Source of the DNA: Lamellibrachia satsuma
Lineage: Eukaryota > Annelida > Polychaeta > Sabellida > Siboglinidae
Reading direction: 5' to 3'
Length of the DNA: 64,000 bases
NCBI GenBank assembly: GCA_033239005.1
Contig: BSQZ01000072.1
Span: 1,128,501-1,192,500 of the forward strand
The position numbers and the translations under genes were made by a program. Shown in pieces: positions 1-14,400 of this stretch; within the stretch, counting starts at the first letter, position 1; every line of letters begins with the position of its first letter. Under the pieces are notes generated by a model, which had not been told where the DNA came from, did not search any database, and saw only the letters and a list, made by a program, of their open reading frames with translations.

Positions 1-208
1 TTGGTAGAATGTCCAACAGTGTGCTAATTTTCTCACTTTTTGTGTGACAACTCTGGCAACAGAACACATACATTTGTTAACGAGAGTTCTGTGTTCGGCA
101 CTGACGTTATTCCTTTGTGTAAATCAGTGTTGTATGGTAAGTGGATAACAAGCTTGCGGATAATTACAGTACGGCATGTTAATATGAACGTATGCACCAT
201 GGTAATAT

Positions 209-400
<192 letters not shown>

Positions 401-1497
401 TGTTAGTTTGTCTGCTTGTTTGCTTGCGTGCGTCCGTGCGAGCGACCGTCCGTGCGTGCGTCGTCCATGTCGGCTTTATTTTCAATAATCTACATTAATG
501 CTAATGACCTACCTTTATTTCGTCAATCTTGTCATCTGACAGGACATTCTTCTCAATAAGAAGACTCCAGAACGTTTCACCTTGGTAGATGTGTCCCAGT
601 AGATAGATCCTATTGACTTTAAGCAACGCGCGGTGCAACTGATTCATGTTGGAACAGTAAAATGTCACTTGGCAATCGGTTGCAAGTTAGACGTGTGTTT
701 TCGGTAAAGCTGTTTGTCAGCTGCACATGAATTATATTGTACCCGGTTTGTCTCCAGGGAAGAGTTTGTCTGACGCGTGACACACTCAACACGCTGTGCT
801 CACCTTCTAGCCACTGATCAATCACAACGTGATCTGACTTACATACTTAAGTATCGTGTCATTATTGTCTATTATGAGACCATAATACGTGGAATTTCCG
901 TATGACTCATACGTGGTTATATAAATTGGCAGCTTATCGGAACACGTTTTAGCAGCAGCTGATGCATCGCCGATATATTTTTTTATAGAAACAATTGGCT
1001 TTGTGAATCCACGACAGGATTTTAAAACGTGTCAATGCGTGGTATTTTATTTGGTATATATTCCGGAAGACAATTTATGCATATTAAATATGGCTTACCT
1101 GGTAGGCTAACATTCAGATTACATACGCAAAATAAAATAACACTGTACATCACTATAACAATGCTTCCTGTGGAACAAGATATCTAAATCAGAACAATTA
1201 TGATTACATTGTCAAAAATTATTTTCAAATTTATCGAACTCTATGATACACATTGAATTATTTCATAGGATTATATTTTCTTTTCAGTGAAACTATTATA
1301 ACACACATGTATCTCTTCTAAAGCTGTTATTTCTTATTGTAGATCAATGAACAAGATCCTTTTATTTAAATGTAAAATCCCAATTGCTGTTGGCAAAATA
1401 AACGTACCATAACAACTATTGGAATTTTGTGTGCTGTTACGGCACAACTTTACTTTTACATAGATGAGTGTTTGATATAAAACCAACTCTATTTCAG
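401..1497. other. No gene seen
   Basis: AT-rich sequence without a supported exon. Short frames here lack splice or family support. Confidence 0.6.
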
Positions 1498-1666
1498 CGA
1501 GCGCGCTATTGTGTCAGTAGTTAACAGCGACCATTCTAAACATACGTTTGTGACATTATTCCAAGATAGCACGCGCAAGCTGATGAGCTTTGGTGCGCAG
1601 AAATGTCAGATGATCTTGGGAGAACAGACGACAACATTGGAGAAGTTAGAGGAAGAGTGTAGCAAG
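1498..1666 (+). other. Orphan candidate coding exon
   Basis: A 169-nt open segment has a good polypyrimidine acceptor (CTCTATTTCAG) and a plausible donor (AGCAAG|GTTAAG). It is less AT-rich than its flanks. The frame reads ERAIVSVVNSDHSKHTFVT, FQDSTRKLMSFGAQKCQMIL, then a Glu/Lys-rich stretch. I do not recognise the family. It may belong to a gene to the left or to a noncoding transcript. Confidence 0.35.
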
Positions 1667-1734
1667 GTTAAGAGTTCAGTAACTAAGAGTTCAGATACAA
1701 CTTCTTACTATTTGTGCTTAGCGTTTGCTACTTG

Positions 1735-2275
1735 ACCAAGTTCATTCGGTGTAATTGCGCGGTCTTCAATCAAATATGAATAGGTACCAATTACCTGCGA
1801 TCTCATAAAGCAATCCATTACCACAATACAAATGTCACTGTATGAAACATTTGTGAAGTAAGGCCTGTGGCTATAAAGCGGTCAGTTCCATTACTTCCTC
1901 CTCTGTATGACTCCCTCAGCTGGATTTCCCAGGGAAAATTTGTCTTGGCGTGAGTGCCCGTCTATACATAGAATGTGCTCAGCTGAATTGTGGTGTCGCC
2001 GTTCTGTGCTGACAACGCTGACTTGTGTGTGCTTGTATGGCATGTAAAACGTGTACATGTAGCACAATAACGATAAACGTTCAGCGGCCCTGCTTATAGA
2101 GAACGGCAATCGCTGTAGATATCAATGCTCAGCAGAAACTACAATTGGTCTATATCATACCAAGTTCATTCAGTGTAATTGGGTGGTCTTCGATAAAATA
2201 TGAATAGGTACCAATTACCTGCAACGATATAAAGGAATCCATTGCCACACTACAGGTGTCATTTTATGAAACAAA
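1735..2275 (+). repeat. Direct duplication of a ~115-bp block
   Basis: 1735-1852 and 2158-2273 both read ACCAAGTTCATTC.GTGTAA ... AATATGAATAGGTACCAATT ... with about 85% identity by eye. A GTTTGTCT.GCGTGA-containing block near 755-790 and 1930-1960 suggests a larger duplicated unit. Confidence 0.75.
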
Positions 2276-3164
2276 TACTCTCCAACAACTAATTTTGTGA
2301 AAAGTATTTGGATCTCACTCTTTGCTTGGCCAGGAGAATTTTTCTGTTATACTATCATTGTATGCTATAATTGCTGCTAGTCACTGTGCGTTGTATTTTC
2401 TTGTTTGTATACGCTGTATTGTCTTATATGTATTTTAGTATGCTGTCGTCGACAACAATCTGTGAACGCTTATAACCGTCAAGGCATAGAGTTACTTCCA
2501 TGTGTATGGATTTTCGCCCTTCACGCACTCGGTTAGGGCGCCCACAAAACGTTTATATCAGCCCCCACATTAATCCGGCACTGCATAATACGATATTGTT
2601 GTTTGATTGTACAGCAGCTGGCGTGGGTCAGGCATAGGACAAAGCTACATCGTGTTTATGAATGGGACTGATTTTCATCTAAGATAATGTTATTGGTACA
2701 CACCTCCTGCGGCCAGTGCATTATGTTTTGATATTAGGCATAATGATACACAGCTGGTCTTATTCTTCACAGGGAAAATGTTTGCTGCAACAACTGAATT
2801 TGAAATCATCGTCATAACTGCATGTACATTTCAACATAAACACGAATTTGAAAAGAAACCGCGGAACACGATTATACCTCTGAAATGCAATACCTCATTC
2901 GCTACCGTTCAGCTGCGCAAAATAGCGTTTTCAAAAGTTGGAACTGTAATTCAAGCGGATGTCTCGTGTTTTAAAGCACTGCGAATAAAAAAAAGTTGCA
3001 TTGTAACCGATATTAGTGGAAAAGAGGATTGTGGGAGTAGAGAGAAACGAACTGAAATTGAGTTCTTGGAAGATGCCACAGCGTGCAGCTAGAGATCGGG
3101 CGAAATGGCGGAAGTTATTAAGTGCCTTATACACCAACTAGGGTGCGAAGAGGAAAGGTAAATA

Positions 3165-3210
3165 ACTTAAGTAAGTAAGTATAAGTAAATAGGTAAGTAA
3201 GTAAGTAGTG
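3165..3210 (+). repeat. (TAAG)n microsatellite
   Basis: Interrupted TAAG/GTAA tetranucleotide run. Confidence 0.9.
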
Positions 3211-3839
3211 GATTCTTTGAATGTTACTGATTTGTATGACATCGTGCGCATATACTTGTTGACGTGTGTCGACCTTTGGTTCCAACATGGGAGCGAAGTC
3301 TGTCCATCTGTCTGACTTGACATCGTAGCACGACAATCAGTTGGTGGCACGTGACGTCTCCTCAGCGTACAACGAGTGTCCGATGGCGACCAGCACCAGG
3401 AGGCAGCGTGAAACGGGCATTGGCGAGATATGGCAACATATTTCGTAAATAAACGCCAGAGGGCTGCGTGGAATGGGCATTATGATATCTTGGAAAATAT
3501 GTCGTAAATAAGCGAAATATGCCTTTTGAAAAATGCTAGCTTTCTTACTGAAAAAAGAGGAGGAATTTTAATTATCATTTATGTTTCAGATAATTGTTTA
3601 CATTCACATGTCCAGAACTAGGCTTTTGTACACATATTTCTCATTTGCACACAAGCTGCTGTATGTCCCACGTGACTAGCGTAAATTAGTCTCCAATCAT
3701 ATATGAATAAAAAATAAGATAAATAAGTGTTTTAGTGCTATGACATTTGTGTTCCAATTTTCTTCAGCAGCATTGCCCTCCCTTCTCCCAGTCCAACCTG
3801 TATTCACCCAGTCACACCTCGCTGAATATAATTAATTGA

Positions 3840-4345
3840 CGTCTTTTGATGATTGTTCTGATATAGAGTATCAACGAACTCCACCACGTAGTTATTGCCA
3901 CATTCCAGACGTCTTCGTCGGGATTGTACTGATACATAGTATCCACGAACTCATACGACATAGTTCTTACTTCATTCCAGACGTCTTCGTGTGTTGTAGT
4001 TTATCCATGTGGTAGGAGTTCGTTGATACTCTACATAGGTATAGTCCCCACGAAGACGTCTGGAATATGGTAAGAACTTGGCACAGTCCTCACGAAGACG
4101 CGTAGAATGTGGTAAGAAGAACATATGGAATTCGGTTAGAACTATGTGGTAGGAGTTTGTGGATACTTTGTATAAGTACAGTCACACGAAGACTTGTGGA
4201 ATGTGATAAGAACTATGTTGTTAGAGTTCGCGGATACTCTGTATCAACACAGTTGACAGGAGTTCGTTGATACTCTATATCAATACATTCCCCACGAAGA
4301 CGTGTGGAGTATGGTAAGAACTATGTTGAAGGAGTTCGGGGATAC
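3840..4345. repeat. Head-to-head inverted minisatellite
   Basis: A degenerate unit of about 90-130 bp (GGAGTTCGTTGATACTC ... ACGAAGACGTCTGGAAT) occurs about twice in reverse orientation (3850-3990) and about four times forward (4010-4345). The two arms face each other across about 4000, so the block could fold into a long imperfect hairpin. Confidence 0.7.
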
Positions 4346-4736
4346 TCTATATTAGCACAGTGGGGATTGAACCAGACCATCTGTCGGGGGCAGCAAGACT
4401 GTCGTTTCATCAACACCGCTGTCTACTCCAGTGGTGATACGTCCACCAGGAAGGCGTACCAAGACACGAGACATTCTGGATCTGTATTGGCACATGTAAT
4501 AGTGCATGGTGGTTGGACCTTATATGCTACCTATTGACTATGTCAAGTAAACAAGCGTTGCATCGGTGTCGCTATAATGCTATATCATGTAACGCTGATT
4601 TTGCTAGATTATTAAGTATGCTTCCCGACCAATTCGTGACTTGTGTTGAGGTCTTCATATACTACAGTTTTCATCACACATTTTGGTATTTAGTTAGGTA
4701 GCGGCATCTCTACTATATACCAATATATAATATGTG

Positions 4737-6336
<1,600 letters not shown>

Positions 6337-6436
6337 ATGGAGATATTTACCTTTACGTTCAAGCTCCGCGTTACTGTTATTTCATTGTTTCTGATAATCG
6401 CCACTGAAGACTTTGTTAGAGGAGCCTTTCCATTAG
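6337..6436 (+). CDS. B3GLCT: B3GLCT exon 1 (signal peptide)
   Basis: It encodes 33 residues plus one base (phase 1). The ATG at 6337 is followed by a basic residue pair and a hydrophobic run ([11 protein letters not shown]), as expected of an ER signal peptide. The donor AG|GTATGT follows at 6437. The single leftover G joins AA of exon 2 to make Glu, and the resulting sequence runs straight into the conserved [11 protein letters not shown] block. The open frame continues upstream of the ATG, which I read as 5' UTR. No promoter element was identified. Confidence 0.78.
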
Positions 6437-9400
6437 GTATGTAGCGATTCACTACAACTGTTACGCAGGGTTTTGTGGCTGATGGCGAACGCATGTAAAT
6501 CGTCGAATCGCCTGCGAGCACGAAACTAAAACGGTTACAGAATACAGGTTCGGCGTTCATTGATGCGTGGCCGTTGAAGTTGTGTACTTTGCATTTACTG
6601 GTTGGGGGCAATGTTTATTTTGATAAAGAACAATTGTGATATTGAGAGAAATTTGGACAAACGTTCACAGATACTAGTTATTCTGACAGCCGCCAACTGT
6701 CATTTTCAAACTCGGTTTATTTTCACCGAATATTCAATATTGTAATAATACAAAATACATGGATGATGATCAGGGAAACTCCCATTAATAAGACATAACA
6801 TGTCGTTAGCATGGGAGCACCGTAGATATACAAAACCATAACAATACTAATATATTATATTAAAAAAATACTATATAATAGTAATACTACTAATAATAAT
6901 TTGAGTCATTAACTCTTCGTCGATGTGTAAAATATATTATTAGCTATGTACAAGTTATAAATGTATACTATACAAGTGACTATATATGATGTTGGCAAAT
7001 ATAATAGTTATGTTTTCACAGTTGTATGCATAATTATTAAGAAAGTATTGTTTTACTCGGATGGAAAAGCCATATAGGCTATGAAGTTTTTCAGTAATAT
7101 TATCTGGTCTATTGTTAATATTAACAGGTGTAGTTAATACTAGTTATGCTGTATCTAATACATTTATTTGCAAACACATGATTATTTCTGGATATAAACG
7201 TGATTTTGCAGTCGTGTGTCATACTCATACTGGTGTATTTCAGAAGTTTGTGTATTTATAAGGCATGTTATTAAAATATTCTGGTGGCTGTTTATTTATT
7301 AATTTATGGTACAATTTAAGTTCTTGAAGTTTAAGGATGTCATTGACTTTCAACAATTTAAGCTCATTATAGATAGGTTCAGTATGTGCATTATATTTGC
7401 TTGACGAGATTATTCGAATTGCTTTTTTGTTTAAATTTTGTTGAGCTTGATAATCCCAAACCAGTATACCATAATTTATGTGAAGTGTTATGAATGAGTT
7501 GTACATTGTCTGTACAATACGCTGTGGTAGCAAATGTTGCAGTTTATTTAGAATTCCATTGCTTTTAGATACTTTGTTTATTAAGTTATTTACATATTAA
7601 ATTATTGTTCCAATAATTTGCAAACCAGGCTTTTTTACTTTCTTTTGAGGCATATGGAAAATCGTAACTTCAGTTTTTTGACATTTAAGCCAATCACTTA
7701 TCTTTGTTAGTTCTTGGTTTACATTACTATTGAAGTTACTGGATCGTTTGAAAATATTTAATGTACTGGTTGTGGTCGTATCATCAGCATAAGTTATAAA
7801 ATTGAAAAGATCACTGACGATTGCTAGATCATTAATATATACATAATGAACAACAGAGGTCCTAATATTGACCCTTGTGGAAGACCAGTGGTAATATCTA
7901 ATTCTTCAGATGTAATGTTTCCAAATTGTACATATTGTTTACGATTTTATAAATAATTCTTAATCAGATTAAGTGCTGTGCTATTTATGCCACAATACTT
8001 TTAGTGTATCTATGAGTATTTTATGATCAGTAGTGTCAAAAGCGTTTGACAAATCAAAATATATATATTTATTGGGTGAATGATTTGTCCAGTACCTGTA
8101 TGATTCTGTCTACAGTTTCTAGGGTGGCAAGTTCAGTTGAATGTTTCTAATAGTAATACCACATTGGCTACTAAAGTATAACTTCATGGTGTGGAAGTAC
8201 TCATGTAGCTGTTCAAACAAGATTCAACATTTTTTTAAATAACTGGTATGAATATCAAGTTAGGATAAATTAATAAAGTTAATCCCTTCTTCGATAATCC
8301 GTTTTTTCCGTAATTCACATATTTTTGTGTGGGAAATTGGAACAATCTTGATACACTATATTTGTTTCATTATTCCATGTTTCAACAATCTGCATGCTTC
8401 GTTAATGCAGCCAAATTCCATGGCATGGCCATGGGCATGGGCCATGCCCCCATGTGACCTAGATGTGCTGAGATAGATGAGACATGACTCATATTATAAT
8501 ACATGATATGACGGCCGAGAAGGTCCATCACTGTTGTGTGCTGAATTTGGTGAAAAGTGATGCTGCGATAGCAAAATGACAATGTGATGGAGCGATGGCA
8601 CTACGATAGTATTATTGCCTGTGTTGCATGATTTGCATCACTTCATCGCAGACCTGGGGCCAAGTACATTTTCATGAGTAGAATACATTGGTGATGGATG
8701 AGTACAAGTACATTGCTTAAAGCTGACTACGAGTACATTCTCAAAAGTACGAGTAAAAGTACAAGTACAATTTTTTTGGACATTTCCATTCCCAAACATA
8801 CAGTTACCTTTTACGAACTCCTCCCTTTTTACAAACATACGGACATGGTATGACTCATTCAGTTTTTGCTTGGAGTCCCTTTTTAACTACAATTAAAAAT
8901 TCATAAACCACATGCTTTGATATGATAATTCCCATCAAGCCAATATCTTTGTAGTTAGTGTACCAGTGACTAAACATTAGTTTAGACAAAAGCCCCTCTG
9001 CATAAAAGGCCCATGGACAAACACCCTACAATCTAAATACAGTGCTGTACATACTTATGATAGGAATAAAACAAATTACCCTCTTGTCTGTCTGGTTGGC
9101 ACCATCTGTTCATTTACACTGAAGTACAATACTTGAAAGCATGACATTTTGGTAAAGGACACTTTGGCCCTGGACGGTTGTTGAACACCTGATATATGAC
9201 ACCCATTGTGCATTGTTGGTTGTGGTATTTCATGATTGGACATGATGTTTCATTTTGAATAAATTGTCACTTTATAATGCAACCATAATTCATATTCATT
9301 CAGCACACGCATCTACTTAGCATAACTTTCTAACAACTGTCCATGGTTGGCAGGTTCTGACAGGACGGTTTCTACCATGGTTTAAACCATGGTTCCAACC

Positions 9401-11382
9401 ATCTCACCAGAAATACCTTTCTGACATCAAAATGTCAGAAATTCGGTAGAGAAACTACATTTTTGAGACATTTTCTTTAAAAAAATTATTGCATGCAATT
9501 TTGTAATTTGTGTATTAAATGAACAATGTAATTCATTAGTAACCTGTTACATGTCATATGCAATTACAACGTTTACCCTGTGCAGTTTATTATTTTCTAC
9601 CAATTTGTTAGCAGATCTATGTACTTGTTGCAGCATGTTTTCACTTGGCAGCTAGCTTTTAAACGAGCAGGACAGGTGTCGATCACAGTGAATCACAATT
9701 GGAAAAGCATGAAAGAAGTTGGGTGGGTGTAGGTGCATACCAGTAATAACATTGGAGAGGAAGGACTTTGAGGGACTGTGTTAGGACTGTGCACAGACCT
9801 GTGTGGCTGTGTCAGTAAGCCAATTGGAACTGTACTGTTGTACTGCTCACAGCTGTGAGCTGATGATGAGCTATGCATAGCTTCATTGTGTGAGATTAGA
9901 CAAATCAATATCAAAGAAAGATTCAAGGCAGGTCCAAGCAATCATTTGAAGTCCCAATTTCCAGAGCTGAACTATCAAGTGAGCTACAACTAAATTTTGT
10001 AAGAGTATTGTCTGAGCTTGCTTTTATCATGTGTACCTCTCTGTGCTTGATGGAAAGGTATGAGCTGATTGGCCCAATGCTTTCTACCTAGCAAGTTGCT
10101 TGGCCAGCCACCTGTTGCTACACCTTCACACAGAGATACACTGTTACATGTGAAAGAAGTGCACATTGATTAATAGTGCTGCGTGCACAATGTTTAAGGA
10201 TGGCAGATTTGATTTTTTTTCATTTTTTGTATTTATTATCATTATCTATATTGCTTAAAGCTACAAGTTGTAGTATTTAATAGGATGGCTATTTGTACCT
10301 CTAGAGCAACGCCTTACAAACTTTTTGTGAAGCTCGTATATTGCGATGTTTTGGCAACCATGGATATAATGCTGTAAAGCGAAATGTAGTTTTATATTTT
10401 TATCGTTATAATAATATATTATTGATTAAAGGTTTTACACCCAAACATTAGTATCGGAATGAAGCCATTCCTACCATTGGCAGACAGGTCACACGATACC
10501 ATTATACCAGTTTGGGGAAGCCATTACATTCGCTTAAATCACATTTCCAGATCGTAGCAATAATTTCTAATTCTACTGCGATGCCAAACGGACTTTCTGT
10601 GAAGCTCATATGTTGCGTTTTAAAATGAAATTCATAAGAATTTTCGTAAGGGTGAGCATCTGTCCGCGTTTTCATTTCCTTGGTGAGCAACTGTCCAGTG
10701 TGCATCTGTCAGAGCACCGTCAGAAATCCTACCCTGCAACTGTCTCTTATAGTATTCTTTCAAATAGCTCGATCTAATATTAGATATAGTAACATTACAA
10801 GACAGGTCATATTGAATTTGGTTAATGTTATATAAATAAAAAAAAGTCCAAAACAAATGCCAACTCGAGGAATACTGAGAAAGAAGTTTGAAATGTGCCA
10901 CTACAGAACAAAAAAGAAACTACAGAAGCAGGAAAAGGAACAGAAGACACTGCGTGAGAATCCAAGGATGAGCATAAAAAAACACCCATCATTCCAAAGA
11001 AATTGAAGGCTAAGAAGAAAGTTGCTGTAAAGAAGAAGAGAAGTAACATGGAAATGATTTTCACAACAAGATATTGACCGTGTTAGCTGTATCATGAAAT
11101 TGACACATTTCAAGTAGAGGAACATGGGGCAGTGTTGTCAATAATTTGACATGTAGGAAGAGATGTCCGTATCACATGTTTAATTGTTTGAACGTTCTAC
11201 TCATTGTTCTGTTTTATTCTGAAGTGTCCGTAGTCCCCTTGAGCCAAAGTGTCCGTAGTCCCTTTGAGCCAAAGTTATCTTTTAAATATAAGGCATTGGA
11301 GAATACTATACAAACACTATAGATTATTTGTGTTTCTATAATCAATAGGATTGTGCTTATTTAACAAACAAATGCAACCATG

Positions 11383-11441
<59 letters not shown>

Positions 11442-14400
11442 GATTTAACATTGTGTAGGAATAATGAGATATTTTAGTTCTGAAATATACAATGACATTG
11501 TGTCATAGTTAAGAAATCACAGCAGTCCTTATTTGAATTTTATTGAATTAACAGATTATAATTTCACACAAAATAATAGTTTGTTTTATGTTTTCTTCTG
11601 AAATATGAAGATTGTTATTGAAGATATTATGTTTTGTAGTCTCTGTAGCCAACTTAGCCAAAAAGCAGTCGTAGCTATAAGCACTGTAGATTACAGAGAA
11701 TGCTTGCTATGCAAACTATATGCTTTGTTTATGTTTGTCTAATGCAGAAGTTGATACAAAATCAAAATACAATGAGCTGACTGCAAATATAACAGTATTG
11801 TAGAAACATGTGGGAATGCTAAAACATTTGGGTTTTTCCAAACTTGTTAATAATATTGTGTAATCATTAAAGTATCACAATATAGTGCTCTGTTACAGAT
11901 TTTTTCATAAATAAATGATATTTTGGCCAAAACAAGTTAAGTCGCTAACTTTTTCATGTGAATTATGAATGCTCTCATTGGAATGTTCCCAGACCTTCCA
12001 ACATTTTACCAATAAAAAGCAGAAGATCTTCCTCTTCCTGTAAAAAAAAGACAGAAGACTTTTTCTCGAAAAAACAATCAAATTTGATGATACTGAATAA
12101 CGACGTGAAGAACATAACAAACATTATATGCAGTTTATTTACCATCTCAGACAGCTGATTGCCAGTGCAGACTACATTATATCCATTATCATAGGTGTTT
12201 CCTCGCCACACATTCAGGTCTCAGATGACTGGTCTGTTGTCTTCATTGTACAACTGGTGGTACTCGCAGTCCACGTTGATCTTGCAGTACAGCAGGCTAC
12301 ACAGCGTCTCTGCACTTAGTGATGCTCGGAACTTCTTGTCATTCTTTGCCTGGTCGTAGGGAAGGATGACTAAAGTTTTCATGAGTGCAGACAGGTGATT
12401 GAACCTTACCTGGCCACCCCAGCTCTTCAACTGCAACACCGCTCATCCACCTCGATGAACTTGGGCAAATCTGTGGCTACCTGGAAGTCCATCCATTCCT
12501 GAACGGTGTTATCCAGGTCATCATCCGAAGTGCCAGGGACAAACTTCTCAACTAGAGACAGCACTGAAAACAAAATGTTGAACCATGTTTATAAAATCAT
12601 AAACATTTTCTTCATGAAAAGGTTAGAAAAGCACATGGCTCATGAAGATGAATGACTGCTGTACAGCATAAAACATTAAATGATGCAGTCTCTTCCACAT
12701 TTTGAAAAAAAATTATTTGTCTTCTGTTTATCTGAAATTATTTTTAGATAAAGATATGGACAACACACACGACATGGTATGTAAGTGCAAATATATTTTT
12801 AAGTGAAAACACATTAAACTAGCAGTAGTCAGAAAGTGTATTAGAATTTAGAATCCTTAAAATAAGCATAACAGCTGCTTTTAAATCATTAGATCTATCA
12901 GTTACCAATAGCAGCCCTTACGTCTGTTCGCTGGGTTGAGCAGCGGCACAGTCTTCAGAGCCAGAGGCATATTCATCTCAAAACTTTGCGGCGTAGTTTC
13001 TTTTTCGTCGGTGGATTGCCTCCGTTCTCTCCTGTCATTTTACCCATCTTGCTTCGTGGCGCAAGGAAACAACTATTCACAACTAACAACACTTTCTTTA
13101 ACAACGAACAAAACCTTAAAACTATAAACGAAAAAGTTCATGAGGATTGAAATTCGCTGTAAACAGAGACTTTAAAAATGGCGGGGTGAAAAAATATACG
13201 GAGAAAATGTTTTACTGCAGTATCATTCGTTGAAAAACAACGCGCCACCAAATGGCGGAGTTTCAAACCATTTAATAGAACTATTACATGATTACCTCTT
13301 AAGAAACTTGGTAGTATTCGATCTGAATATTTCAACAGAACTTCTTAATTTTCAATAGAACCTCTTAATTTTCTGCGTTCACCGGCCAAGTCCGAAAAAG
13401 CGGAAGGTTTTCAAAACGTAGCGGAAAAGCGGAAGATTTAAAAAAAAACGGAAAATCGGAAGATCTTCCGATAAAGACTTGGAAGGTCTGATGTTCCATG
13501 CGTGTCCACTCCACTCATCCACATTTCACCTCTAGTGCAACACCATGTGTACACTGTCCACCTGATTGTGCTCTATCATCTGGATAAGCAGACCGGATCA
13601 AACTAACTGTGTTCTTAAAATGACTGCAGAATGAGTCACATAAAGACTAGGTAGAGTTGGAACAGGCAATCTATGTAAAATTTTATTTGTGCAATTCCAT
13701 AGATGACATGGATTTTCAACGTTATTTGAGATCATATTTGTATAATAATCCAATCTGGCTTTAGTGTGTTGCAGTAGTGTCACTGGTTTGAATAACGTAC
13801 TAATTCAACATAAGGACGACACCTTTTAGATTGTAAAATTTCAGGAGTCATCCACAAACTGGTGGTTTTTTTACACAGATTTGGTGGTTATCGGGGCGTG
13901 TTTAGTATGTAGTATTAGTATGTTTAGTTTAGTGTGTAAGTACAGCCTTGAGTACATGATAGTATTATTTACACAAGTTGGACAGGTGTCCCTTTGGATC
14001 TCTGATAAGGTCGGATTTAAGAATATCAGCCTTGAAAGCGGCTAGTGTTCTGGAAAAATTAACATCAACAATGACTGTGTGGTGGTCTGATAAGCCATCA
14101 GAAACTGTTAGTATCTGGATATTGTCACATGTTGTGCAAATTGTCACCAGGTCAAGCCAGTGGCCACAAATGTGTGTAGAGAAAGTCACGTTTTACGTCA
14201 AATGTGGTTAGCATATCATCAAAGGTAATGGTTACTGCTGTTTATCCAACTGAAAATAAAAATCACGAAAAATATAAAATTCAGAATGTAGAGTTGCCAA
14301 ATTTTCCAGCAAATCCTTAAATTCTTCAAAGAAGTTGGCTGGCTGTCCATGAGGTTGATACAGACATACAAACAATTTTGAGAAAGAAGAATCTTAAATT

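Noticed and set aside
8648..8780. Second hAT element starting at CAGACCTGGGG
   Set aside because: No inverted partner end or target duplication could be found.
10828..11125. Phe/Leu-rich minus frames as membrane protein
   Set aside because: They are complements of an A-rich plus-strand stretch with Lys/Glu-rich translation; no support on either strand.
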